Below are positions 1 through 9,037 of a stretch of 64,000 nt of DNA, in pieces (the first letter of the stretch is position 1; each line of letters starts with the position of its first letter). The DNA is taken from contig JAITYX010000004.1 of NCBI GenBank assembly GCA_021018815.1, positions 5,025,501-5,089,500 on the forward strand, read 5' to 3'. Below the pieces are notes generated by a model. That model had not been told where the DNA came from, searched no databases, and was given only the letters and a program-made list of their open reading frames with translations. Source of the DNA: Talinum fruticosum (taxonomy: Eukaryota; Streptophyta; Magnoliopsida; Caryophyllales; Talinaceae). Made by a program: the position numbers and the translations under genes.

Positions 1-440
1 ATTTTACCCATTTAAAACCTCCTATAAATACTCATCTTTCACACATCCCAAGGCATGCTCTTATGCTCATTGGACAAGACATCTCATTTGAAGATAATCA
101 CTCAAGCTTCTAAGCTCTCAATTCTCATAACGTTCATCGGTGTTCATCAGCACACATTCATCCCCGAGAACTTCCATCTTTGGAAATCTTCTCGTCTCCC
201 AAGGAATCCCCTCACGCATATCGAGGAAGATCTCCTCGATCCATTCAACTTAGTTCACTACTAACTTGAGCGTCGGAGGGCGTTCCTCGGGATCCACCAC
301 CCGGGCTTCGCCTTTTGCGGGTTCAAGCGGTCGTCACTCGGACTCGGATCGCTCGTGCCACGTCCTCGAACCGGAGCGAGTAAATCCTTCCTCTCTCCGA
401 ATCATCATCCACATCATTAACTCGGTTTTCTCCGGAAACA
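1..440 (+). repeat. 5' LTR, 3' part only
   Basis: This matches 9205-9641 almost base for base and ends in CGGAAACA just before the primer binding site. It contains TATAAATA at 23-30, the likely start of element transcription. By hand alignment I count about four or five substitutions and about seven single-base length differences against the 3' LTR, the latter mostly in short homopolymers. Confidence 0.93.
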
Positions 441-444
441 GCTT

Positions 445-462
445 TGGCGCCGTCTGTGGGGA
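445..462 (+). other. Primer binding site
   Basis: TGGCGCCGTCTGTGGGGA begins five bases after the LTR end. TGGCGCC is the usual start of the primer binding site in many plant gypsy elements and is complementary to a tRNA 3' end. Position and sequence both fit. Confidence 0.85.
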
Positions 463-508
463 GGAAGGTAGCATATGGTCGCCAGGTGGCACTCGGTCTC
501 GATCCAAG

Positions 509-2300
509 ATGACTCGCGACACGAACAACCCACCAGATCCCGCACCCTCATCGTTCAATGCCTACGGGGGCCAATCCCGCAATGCTCCTCAACCCGAGGA
601 TGCGGAATCATCACGACGGTCCACCGGCAACCACCACACCCAGCCGGCGGGTACGTCACCCTAGGGGCTCTCCGGAACCTAATAGAGACCCTTAAAACGA
701 CTGTCGCACAACAAGTGCAAGAGCAAGTGCGAGCCACCATGGAACAGGCGCATGCCAATCATGCCCTTCCACTACGCCCTAACTCCCGGGTACGGCACAA
801 CCCCTGGGAGGTCAGCTGTTGGCTACTTCTCGGGCGGGATGCCCTCCCACGCAGCCCCGGAACAACCAACTAAGGCACCAACTGCGCTTGCTCCTGAGCA
901 GCCAAGTGCCCTCCCGACAAGGCGTCACGAAGAAGGCGACGCACGAGAAATTATCGACGCAAAGAAAGCTCTCCATAAAGCCAACAAGAACATTGCAACT
1001 TCGCACACGGCCTCAACTCCCTATGCTACCCACAGCGGGCGTTCTGCCCGGTTCGACGATCATGGAGGTGCCCTTGCCCCAAACACGGAGTGAAGACCCC
1101 GGGGAGCAGAAGGTCCGCTAGTCCCGCACGATCGGCTACACGTAGCCGCAATTCTCATCCAGCCTCGCAATGCCCCAAGGCGCGACCAAGAACGGTCCGC
1201 CGCCCGAGAGCGGGAACGATCAAGAGAAAGGCGTCATGAGCAATCAAATCTGAAGGGTCCCGAGAAGTCGGAGAGGACCAGGCGCACTCCTCCTCGATCC
1301 GAGAGGAGGAAGAGTCCTTCCCTAGTGGAAGTTCCACGCCACCAACCCCGCGCCGTCCCTATCTCCGGCTCCGATTCAAGGCCAACCTGAATGCTTTCAA
1401 CACTCCATTTTCGAAGAAGATCATGAATGCTCCCGAATGAAGAAGATAAAGGTTCCGAACATTGATCCATACAATGGCACAACCGATCCCGAAGATCACT
1501 TGGCATACTACAAGTCCCACATGTACGTTCGGGACGGGGACGATGCAACCTACTGCCGATTTTTCCTCGCTACACTAAAGGGAGTCGCGCAGAAATGGTT
1601 CAACAATCTTCCCCAAGGGAGCATCTCTTCCTTCGAAGAGCTATGCGAGAAGTTTGTCGCACAATTCATCGCAAGTTGCAAGCGTAAGAAGACTAGCATC
1701 CACCTCTCCAAGATTAAGCAAGGGAGAAACGAGACGCTTAAGGACTATGTCCGAAGGTTTCATGGAGAGGCCGTCCTTATCTCCGACCTGCAGGATGGAG
1801 TCGCCTACACTGCCTTCCTTAACGGACTCGAAGCGGAAGATTCAAATTTTCCCTCGCTGAACAAAAGGTGTCCACCTTGGCGAAGCACTCCGAAAGGCGG
1901 CCGACTTTATTCGAGCCACGGAGATCCGTACGGAGGAAGGAGATGAGGTCGAAAGAAAGGAGGAGATGGAAAATTTAATCCTCAAAATAAAGTTGACCAC
2001 CGCTTCAACGCCGACCCCCGAGTATTCTGATGGATATCAAAGGGCACCCCATGCTCAAAAACCACCCCCATGTCCACTCCTGCGAAAGCGCGAGCTTCCA
2101 ACAAATATTGCGAATTTCATGAACAAACCGGACACAACACTACAGAGTGTCGTGCGTTAAAGAAGGCGCTTGGGGAGTTGGCGGATAATGGGCAAATTGA
2201 TCGCTTCCTCAAAAAGATACTCATGGAGCACAAGGAGGTTCTTCAAGGCAAGGATATGAGCACTACGATGAGGACGATGCTACTAAGATTGTAGCCACTA
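509..2300 (+). pseudogene. Retrotransposon gag, broken by frameshifts
   Basis: An ATG at 509 opens a Pro/Asn-rich N-terminus, and the frame then changes near 650, 750 and 870. The clearest part is 1437-1850, a retrotransposon Gag domain with the familiar order YNGTTDPEDHL, then WFNNLP, then the FVAQF and LKDYVRRF segments. After about 1845 the frame shifts twice more, near 1847 and 1882, around a segment that reads like a normal Gag C-terminal helix region. At 2070-2240 a YCEFHEQTGHNTTEC segment is the zinc-knuckle-like region typical of this group. Gag would form the particle that packages element RNA. Most of the shifts are one-base changes in short homopolymers, so they may be true decay, assembly errors or both. 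Confidence 0.85.
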
Positions 2301-2489
2301 TCGCTCGGGGATTTGCAGGGGCACGACCCTCTCTTCCTGGAAGGCTCACCTTAGGAGCGCTCAACAAGTCCCGATCACCGGCCGGCCTCCACCTCCGAAG
2401 GTGCCCACAGTGACCTTCGGAGAACAAGATTTGAAAAGCATGGCCGCCTCACATGAGGATCCTTTGGTCATCACACTCGAAGATTTCGG

Positions 2490-3060
2490 ACGCCATAGTC
2501 CGCAGAGTTCTTATTGACACGGGAGCTCGGTAGACGTCATCACCATGGAATGCCCGAGACAGCTGAAGTATGCCCCTCGGAATCTAGTCTCCTTTGTCAA
2601 TCCCGTCGTCGGATTCGGGGGCAGACGATACACCCCATAGACATGATCCGCCTACCAGTCGGGGTTGGAGAGAAGGTCGAGGCCGAAACATTGAAGTCAA
2701 ATTCCTAGTGATCGACATTCCCTCTACCTACAACGTCATCATTGGACGTCCCATCCTCAACCAGATTAAAGCGGTCGTCGCTCCATACCTTCTCCTCATA
2801 AAGTATGAACTTGATGATGGATCCATAGGCGAGACTTATGGAGACCAAAAGACCGCACGTGAATGCTATGTAGTAAGCCTTCGACCTATGATGGAGAAGC
2901 AAAAAGAAGAGGGGAAGACTCATGACGACCCCAAGGGTAAGAAGTTGAAAGTGGAGCCCCAACCAAAGTCTTCGAGACGATGATGGTGTGCTTCACCACC
3001 CTAGAAAATCGTGTCAAGGTCCGGCTTGCGCCTCCCGAAGACATCGAACTCGGGAGATAA
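2490..3060 (+). pseudogene. Retropepsin-like protease region and short tail, frameshifted
   Basis: Around 2503-2525 the frame reads VLIDTG, the aspartic protease active-site motif (D and G present). A one-base shortfall in a G run just after it breaks the frame. At 2699-2880 the segments NVIIGRP and GDQKTARECYV match the C-terminal flank of the protease domain in Tat-like gypsy elements. A further frame runs to a stop at 3058-3060, followed by DNA with no coding character. Autonomous relatives would continue into reverse transcriptase here, so the loss of pol appears clean. The assignment of this domain rests on motif recognition only. Confidence 0.75.
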
Positions 3061-4639
3061 TGTTGCTTATGTAAATAGTGCGAGCTCATTGTCCGGAGTG
3101 GGGGCCTTTCTTTAAAGACCCACCCAGCCAAGTCCCAAAGATTTTGTAAAGGAATCACCCACGATTGACGCGACTTTTCCGAAAGCGCTCAACGGGGCAC
3201 ACATTCCTCTCTTTTGTACGGACTTCGATCCTTTATCAATACAATGAGCAAGCTTTCTACATATTTACGTCTCATACTTTACTTTAAGACGATCTTGGAG
3301 GCATGAATAGGGGCTAATACAATCCCATAGAACACCCAAGTCCCTAGTTCCTTTCGTTGTATTTTCTTAACTTTGCCAAAGTTAAAAGAAAAGGTAGGGG
3401 CTAATATGACCTCCTAAGGCAGCTACGCTGCTAGTTTCTTTCGTTGTATGTTTTTTATTGTGCCGATTTTGGGGGTAACACTGGGGCTAATACAATCCCC
3501 GGGATAGCCAAGTTGTAAAACTCAAAGAAGACCCCACTATGATCATGTACTCCAAGCGGCAAGAAAGCAAAAATCGGCAACAATAAAAAGAAGCAACGAG
3601 GCAAGTAAGCATCCAACAAGCATCAAAGCGGTGATCAGTCATATGGCACGCAGGACATCAAAAATAACTCATATCTCACGAAGAGTCGTGGAAAGGGGGC
3701 CAATCCGCGGAGCCATCTTTGGCATCCTCGCCAACGCCATCATCCTCGGGGATCTCCCCTCCTTTGGTGCTTCTTCCTAAGGGATTGATACGACCAAAGA
3801 ACTTGACTCCAAAGTGAGATCTTTAGAGTAAGGTCCAAGCATAACACAAGTAAACGCCAAGCATGAAGAGAACGACTATGGTCCTCGAGATGCGTACATT
3901 CGTCAAAAGAAAGGCCTCTTGGACGAAAAAAAAAATTACGAGCGTACGCGACTCGACAAGCGAAGATCACATAAGATCATAGAGGATCTCTAAGAGACAT
4001 CACTCAAGCCTTAAGTCACCGGAAAAAGGCATAAGGTCAACGCCCTGAAGAACACTTTTTCAACAAGAAACCGCTCCAACGCTACAAGGTTCAATCTACG
4101 ACCGCTTAGCTCCAAATTCCGGCAAAGGATAAATCGGGTGCCCACATTTTTCTCAAAAATCAAATGAGCGATGGTTCGCAAATTGAAGACGAAGAAGATT
4201 TTTGGCCGTCAAGGCGCACGGTCGTTATTATAGTCCAACGCTAAACGTCGTTTGACGATATCAAGTTCGGAGGCAAACGAGAAGCTAACGAAGACCTCCA
4301 ACGTAAAATTACGATTTGGGCACAATCGGAGGCACCCTACGAAGGCCCATACTAAAGAGTTGATATATTTCAGCCTAACGTGGAGTCAACACGAGCTCAC
4401 CTGGAAGGAGGTTCGATTTTTCTCAAATCATAGAACGCCCAACATGTTCGACTAACGGAGACATGACCATTGTATCTCCGCAGACAAATTGGGTTCATAT
4501 TTTTCGTCCGAAGGAGCCCGCAATTTATTCGCTCTAAAATTGAGGTCGATATTTTTCCGTCCCTTTCGAAAATCTTCTCGCATAAAATTGGTTGGGAATG
4601 TTTCCCCAAAATATGCCAACTCATAATAAAAACTAAAGA
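3061..4639 (+). other. Non-coding interior of the retrotransposon, first part
   Basis: There is no long open frame and no recognisable protein motif. The stretch holds an 87-bp three-copy array (3309-3560) and then moderately GC-rich DNA full of stop codons in all frames. Its base composition resembles the rest of the element and differs from the AT-rich flanks. Confidence 0.7.
3309..3560 (+). repeat. Three 87-bp tandem copies, each opening with GGGGCTAAT
   Basis: GGGGCTAAT starts near 3310, 3397 and 3483, giving spacings of 87 and 86. The copies share CTAGTT(C/T)CTTTCGTTGTAT in the middle and are otherwise divergent. The opening resembles the polypurine tract and LTR junction at 9028-9038 (GGGGCTAAATG). 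Confidence 0.75.
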
Positions 4640-5770
4640 CTAAAAATGCTAGGGTTAGGGTTAGGGTTTTTGGAGGGGTATTTTTGGCATTCTAGTAGGA
4701 GTCTCGGCAGGAGTAAGGGTTCGGGGTGGGGGGTCGGTCTTAGGGGTCTGGGGAGGGGTCGGTCTCGTGAGGACCGAGTCCGGGCGAGAGAGGGCAGAGT
4801 GCGAGAGAGCGAGAGAGCGAGAGGGAGGGGGAGGGGTCGGTCTCGTGAGGACCGAGTCCAGGAGAGCCCGAGGGCGGAGTGCGAGAGAGCGAGAGGGGGA
4901 GGGGTCGGTCTCGTGAAGACCGAGTCCGAGCAAGAGACCGCGGGCGAGAGAGAGCAGAGGCGAGCAGAGGGAGGACGCTAGGAGGGGTCGGGCGAGGAGT
5001 CGTCTCCGGGGTCGATCCTAGGGGTCGGTCCGGCGCCACTGGGGTCCGAGAGAGAGAGTTGAGGAGTGCGATCAGCGAGAGAGTTAGCGTGAGCGAGAGC
5101 GCGAAGGAGAGTGCGTGAGCGAGAGAGCGAGAGCTTGGTGAGGAAGGGTCGGTCCTAGGACTCGGGGCTAGGGGTCGGCTCGAGGGGTCGATCCGGGAGG
5201 AGGTGAGTCCGAGCGAGAGGGGAGGGGGCGAAACAGAGTCGGTGAGGAGAGAGAGAACGCGAGAGAGCGTGTGAGAGGCCGAGAGAGTGGAGAGGGGGAT
5301 TCCGTGAGGGAGGTCGTCTCCGGCGATCGGTCCCGGGGAGGGCAGTCCGGCCGAGTGTAGTGTGAGGGCGAGTAGCAGCAGCAACGCAGAGGACCGAGAG
5401 GGAGAGGCGCAGCGAGAGCGGTTGCTAGGGCAAGGGAGAGAGAGAGGCGGGAGGGAGAGTTCAAAAGCGGGCCCGGAAGGGGGCAGGCCTAGTGGGGGAA
5501 AGGGGTGCGGGAGTGAGAGAGAGCCGAAGGGGAGGGAGAGAGATGGGCTAAGGGGGGCAGGCCTAGCGGGGAGAGAGGGAGCCGGGAGGGGAGAGAAAGT
5601 TGGGCCGAGGGGAGGAGCGAGCCCAGCGGGAGGAAGAGCAGAGAGAGAGTGGGCTGAGAGAGTGAGGGGCTGCGCGAGGGAGAACCGGGCCGAGGGGTGA
5701 GAGCAAGAAACAAGGCAAGTGATCGGTTTAGGAGTCGGTCTTAGGGGTCGGTGTGAGAGGTCGGGTCCTC
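4640..5770 (+). repeat. Purine-rich GA/GGGG low-complexity block
   Basis: The plus strand is dominated by GAGAGCGAG and GGGGTCGG motifs. An imperfect repeat containing GGTCGGTCTCGTGAGGACCG recurs at about 4757, 4835 and 4903. Stop codons are rare on both strands, so long open frames appear, but they are Arg/Glu/Gly or Ser/Pro/Leu runs and I do not treat them as genes. Confidence 0.85.
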
Positions 5771-5878
5771 AAAAATAAATAAATAAATAAATAAAAATTA
5801 AAAAAAATAATAAAATAAATAAATAAAAATAAAAATAAAAAATAAATAAAATAAATAAATAATAAAAAATAAAAAAAT
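5771..5878 (+). repeat. AAATA/AAAAT-rich simple sequence
   Basis: About 105 bp of almost pure A and T in AAATA-type units. It marks a sharp change from the GC-rich purine block to the inverted-repeat arrays. Confidence 0.9.
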
Positions 5879-6098
5879 TGCGTAACTTCGAAAAAGATTT
5901 CCGCAACGAAGCATGTAATTTCGAAGCCGAAACGTCTCTCGACGTCAAACAACGACTTAGCCTCCGGAGCTAACAAGTCATATTTCCACCTCCACAAAGG
6001 GGACATCCTTCGAAGTTACGGTGAGCGATAACTTAGCCTTCGGGAGCTAAAAATCGTACGCCTAACTTCATAAAAGGAACACCTCTCGGAGGACACAC
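5879..6098 (+). other. Diverged stem-loop units leading into the main array
   Basis: Two inverted repeats related to the downstream array are visible. One is GACTT (5954-5958) with AAGTC (5975-5979) around an AGC-CTCCGGA-GCT core. The other is TTAGC and GCTAA around CTTCGGGA near 6030-6048. Neither sits in a coding frame. Confidence 0.6.
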
Positions 6099-7320
6099 AA
6101 TCATGCACTTCTAAGCCTACGGGAGCTAGAAGGTCGCGTAAAGACCCATGTCCGCATGGGCACTCGCACTCCTAACTTAAGGTTAGGGGTCGCGCTCTCC
6201 GTGGGATGTTCCCTAGCGAGAATCATGCACTTCTAAGCCTACGGGAGCTGGAAGGTCGCGTAAAGACCCATGTCCGCATGGGCACTCGCACTCCTAACTT
6301 AAGATTAGAAGGTCGCGCTTGACAATCATGCACTTCTAAGCCTACGGGAGCTGGAAGGTCGCGTAAAGACCCATGTCCGCATGGGCACTCGCACTCCTAA
6401 CTTAAGGTTAGGAGGTCGCGCTTGACAATCATGCACTTCTAAGCCTACGGGAGCTGGAAGGTCGCGTAAAGACCCATGTCCGCATGGGCACTCGCACTCC
6501 TAACTTAAGGTTAGGGGTCGCGCTCTCCGTGGGATGTTCCCTAGCGAGAATCATGCACTTCTAAGCCTACGGGAGCTGGAAGGTCGCGTAAAGACCCATG
6601 TCCGCATGGGCACTCGCACTCCTAACTTAAGATTAGAAGGTCGCGCTTGACAATCATGCACTTCTAAGCCTACGGGAGCTGGAAGGTCGCGTAAAGACCC
6701 ATGTCCGCATGGGCACTCGCACTCCTAACTTAAGGTTAGGAGGTCGCGCTTGACAATCATGCACTTCTAAGCCTACGGGAGCTGGAAGGTCGCGTAAAGA
6801 CCCATGTCCGCATGGGCACTCGCACTCCTGACTTAAGGTTAGGAGGTCGCGCTTGACAATCATGCGCTTCTAAGCCTACGGGAGCCGGAAGGTCGCGTAC
6901 GGACTCCATGTCCGCATGGGCACTCGCACTCCTAACTTAAGGTTAGGAGGTCGCGCTTGACAATCATGCACTTCTAAGCCTACGGGAGCTGGAAGGTCGC
7001 GTAAAGACCCATGTCCGCATGGGCACTCGCACTCCTAACTTAAGGTTAGGAGGTCGCACTTGACAATCATGCACTTCTAAGCCTACGGGAGCTGGAAGGT
7101 CGCGTAAAGACCCATGTCCGCATGGGCACTCGCACTCCTAACTTAAGGTTAGGAGGTCGCGCTGACAGTCATGCACTTCTAAGCCTACTGGAGCTAGAAG
7201 GTCGCATGAAGACCCATGTCCGCATGGGCACTCGCACTCCTAACTTAGGGATAGGAGGTCGCGCTCGACGATCATGCACTTTCAAGCCTCCGGAGCCGAA
7301 AGGTTACGTAAAAGACCCAT
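6099..7320 (+). repeat. Tandem array, 103-bp unit (two 122-bp variants), about 12 copies
   Basis: Unit starts (AATCATGCACTT) fall at 6099, 6221, 6324, 6427, 6549, 6652, 6755, 6858, 6962, 7065, 7167 and 7270. The spacing is 102-104 except for two 122-bp units that carry a 19-bp insert with GTGGGATGTTCCCTAGCG. Each unit contains three inverted repeats: CTTCTAAGC with GCTGGAAG, CCCATG with CATGGG, and CCTAAC with GTTAGG. The last unit is diverged. Confidence 0.95.
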
Positions 7321-7390
7321 GACAACGCTACCGTGGGCAAACTCACTTTCTTCGGATCCGAGGCACGTAGGGGCTGGGACGCCTTGAGGA

Positions 7391-7515
7391 TCCTAGAAGG
7401 ATCACGAGAGGACTCATCCTCTCCGCAAGAGCCCTAGAAGGACCATGGGAGGACTCATCCTCCACGAAGAGCCCCCAGGAGGATCACAAGAAAACTCATC
7501 CTCCCCGCAGGACTC
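7391..7515 (+). repeat. Three 41-bp tandem copies
   Basis: CCTAGAAGG or its variant CCAGGAGG recurs at about 7392, 7433 and 7475, with a shared GGACTCATCCTC segment in each copy. The copies contain a GAGGA/TCCTC inverted repeat. Confidence 0.8.
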
Positions 7516-7519
7516 CTTT

Positions 7520-7537
7520 TTAGCCCCAAGGGGCTAA
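7520..7537 (+). other. Perfect 8-bp stem hairpin
   Basis: TTAGCCCC and GGGGCTAA flank a two-base AA spacer. This is the most symmetrical member of the stem family in this element. A related one at 7622-7649 has CGACTT and AAGTCG as outer arms. Confidence 0.7.
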
Positions 7538-7778
7538 GTAAAAATCAATCAAACAATCCATCACAAACATTGCGAGAATTGCAAGAACGAAACGAGCAAG
7601 GCCCGAAAGCTCGTCAAGCGACGACTTAGCCCCAAGGGCTAACAAGTCGCATCCCTACCTTCACAAGGGGCTATCCTTTGGGGAACAAGGTCGGCTTGCA
7701 CTCGGCGACCACTTGGCCTCCGGGAGCCGAAAATCGCACTCTCGCCCCATAAGGTGGTACCTTCAAGAAGCTATCTCT

Positions 7779-8157
7779 CAAGCGCTTTCGAACCTTCAGG
7801 AATCGAAAGGTCGCGCAAAGACCCATCCTGTTGTGGGCACTCACGCACTTTCGAACCTTCGGGAATCGAAAGGTCGCGCAAAGACCCATCTCGTCATGGG
7901 TACTCACGCACTTTTGAACCTTCAGGAATCGAAAGGTCGCGCAAAAACCCATTCCGTTATGGGCACTCACGCACTTTCGAACCTTTAGGAATCGAAAGGT
8001 CGCGCAAAGACCCGTCCCGTCATGGGCACTCACGCACTTTCGAACCTTCGAGAATCGAAAGGTCGTGCAAAGACCCATTCCGTTATGATCACTCACGCAC
8101 TTTCGAACCTTCATAAATCGAAAGGTCGCGCAAAGACCCATTCCATCATGGGCACTT
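7779..8157 (+). repeat. Six 63-bp tandem copies related to the 103-bp unit
   Basis: CACGCACTTT starts at 7842, 7905, 7968, 8031 and 8094, exactly 63 apart, with one diverged copy before the first. Each copy has the perfect or near-perfect stem CTTTCGA with TCGAAAG, then GGTCGCGCAAAGACCCA. It aligns to the first 63 bp of the 103-bp unit and lacks the last 40 bp. The final copy runs on into a CTTAACTTAAAGTTAGG segment and a GTGGGATGTCCCCTAGCG insert, so it has the structure of the long variant. Confidence 0.93.
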
Positions 8158-8530
8158 GCACTCTTAACTTAAAGTTAGGAGGTCACATTCCCCGTGGGAT
8201 GTCCCCTAGCGAGATATCCATACTCAAGCATTTTCAAGCCTCCGGAGCTGAAAAGTTGCTCAAAAATTATCCTCTAAGCCCAAGGGCTACGTAAAAATCA
8301 TTCTTCACAACGTAACGTCAACGACAAGGCGGGAAGGCGAAGAAAGACAAAGTTAACAAAGCGAGCTTCATTCATTCATTCATTCATTAAGACAAGAATG
8401 CGCGAGTGTGCCACTATAAGAGAAGCAAAGCGTCTAAAACTCAAAATACTACGCTACGACGCTATGGCTATACTTGTTACGCTACGGTTACACTAGTTAG
8501 ACGGAATGAGGACCCCGGCTACCACATCAC

Positions 8531-8602
8531 TTCTCCTTCGGAAGGTTCCTCCTTTTCTCTGCCGGAAGGTTCCTCCTCTTCTCCGTCGGAAGGTTTCTCT
8601 TC
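8531..8602 (+). repeat. Three 24-bp tandem copies
   Basis: GGAAGG recurs at 8540, 8564 and 8588 within TTCTCC-type surroundings. In one frame this makes a Ser/Glu-Gly repeat, but the surrounding frame looks accidental. Confidence 0.8.
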
Positions 8603-9024
8603 TTCTCCGCAGGGAGGCCACTCCCCTTTGCCTTGGGCAAGTCCCCACGTTCATCAAAGGAGTGGGTTGAAGGGCCATCCACCGACTCGCCACTCTCCAT
8701 AGCAAGATTAAGAGACGAGCCAACACTCGAGCGGCCCCTCCACTCGTCGCATCGCTTGCTGAAAAGCTCGGGTTCCTTGCCCGAAGTTCGACGAAGAGAT
8801 CATGGTTGCGCTCCACCTAGGCCTCAAGAATATCCCACTCGGGACGGATCGTGGCTCGAAATAATTTATCGTACTCCTCACCGTCATTTATCAACCCTGA
8901 GCTTCCAAGCATCGTAAATGAGAAGCCGGTAGAACGCCTTCGCGACGAAGGATAGTCGGCGATGCTCAATCGTCTGTTTGCTCCACATTCCACCTACCTA
9001 CCTCGGGAGGCATGCGAGCGTAAC
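8603..9024 (-). other. 3' internal region with a broken antisense reading frame
   Basis: On the minus strand an ATG at about 8986 opens WSKQTIEHRRLSFVAKAFYR and runs to a stop near 8882. A second frame continues with EEYDKLFRATIRPEWDILEA, meets a stop, then reads VERNHDLFVELRARNP. The pieces follow one another with plausible protein composition and would join with small frame corrections. I do not recognise the protein. Antisense frames before the 3' LTR are known in some plant gypsy elements (general knowledge), so this could be one. It could also be a captured host fragment or chance. Confidence 0.35.
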
Positions 9025-9037
9025 GTGAGGGGCTAAA
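9025..9037 (+). other. Polypurine tract candidate
   Basis: GTGAGGGGCTAAA lies directly before the TG at 9038 that I take as the start of the 3' LTR. It is purine-rich and in the right place to prime plus-strand DNA synthesis. The exact boundary is uncertain because the 5' LTR start is outside the window. Confidence 0.6.

Noticed and set aside
4646..4672. TTAGGGTTAGGG telomere-like sequence
   Set aside because: There are only two or three units, of TTAGGG rather than the plant TTTAGGG, inside the retrotransposon. It is most likely chance within G-rich DNA.
4646..5713. Several open frames of 70-214 codons on both strands
   Set aside because: They arise from stop-poor GA repeats. Their products are monotonous Arg/Glu/Gly or Ser/Pro/Leu chains with no domain.
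7671..8141. 156-codon minus-strand frame with a 21-residue repeat
   Set aside because: It is the 63-bp array read through. 63 is a multiple of three, so the frame stays open by arithmetic, and the neighbouring 103-bp array does not keep it.
6099..8157. Possible CRISPR array
   Set aside because: The repeats are contiguous with no unique spacers and the DNA is plant nuclear.
3100..9000. Search for reverse transcriptase, RNase H and integrase
   Set aside because: I looked for YxDD, DFG/DVL-type and HHCC/DDE patterns in the listed frames and saw none. Very degraded remnants cannot be excluded by eye.
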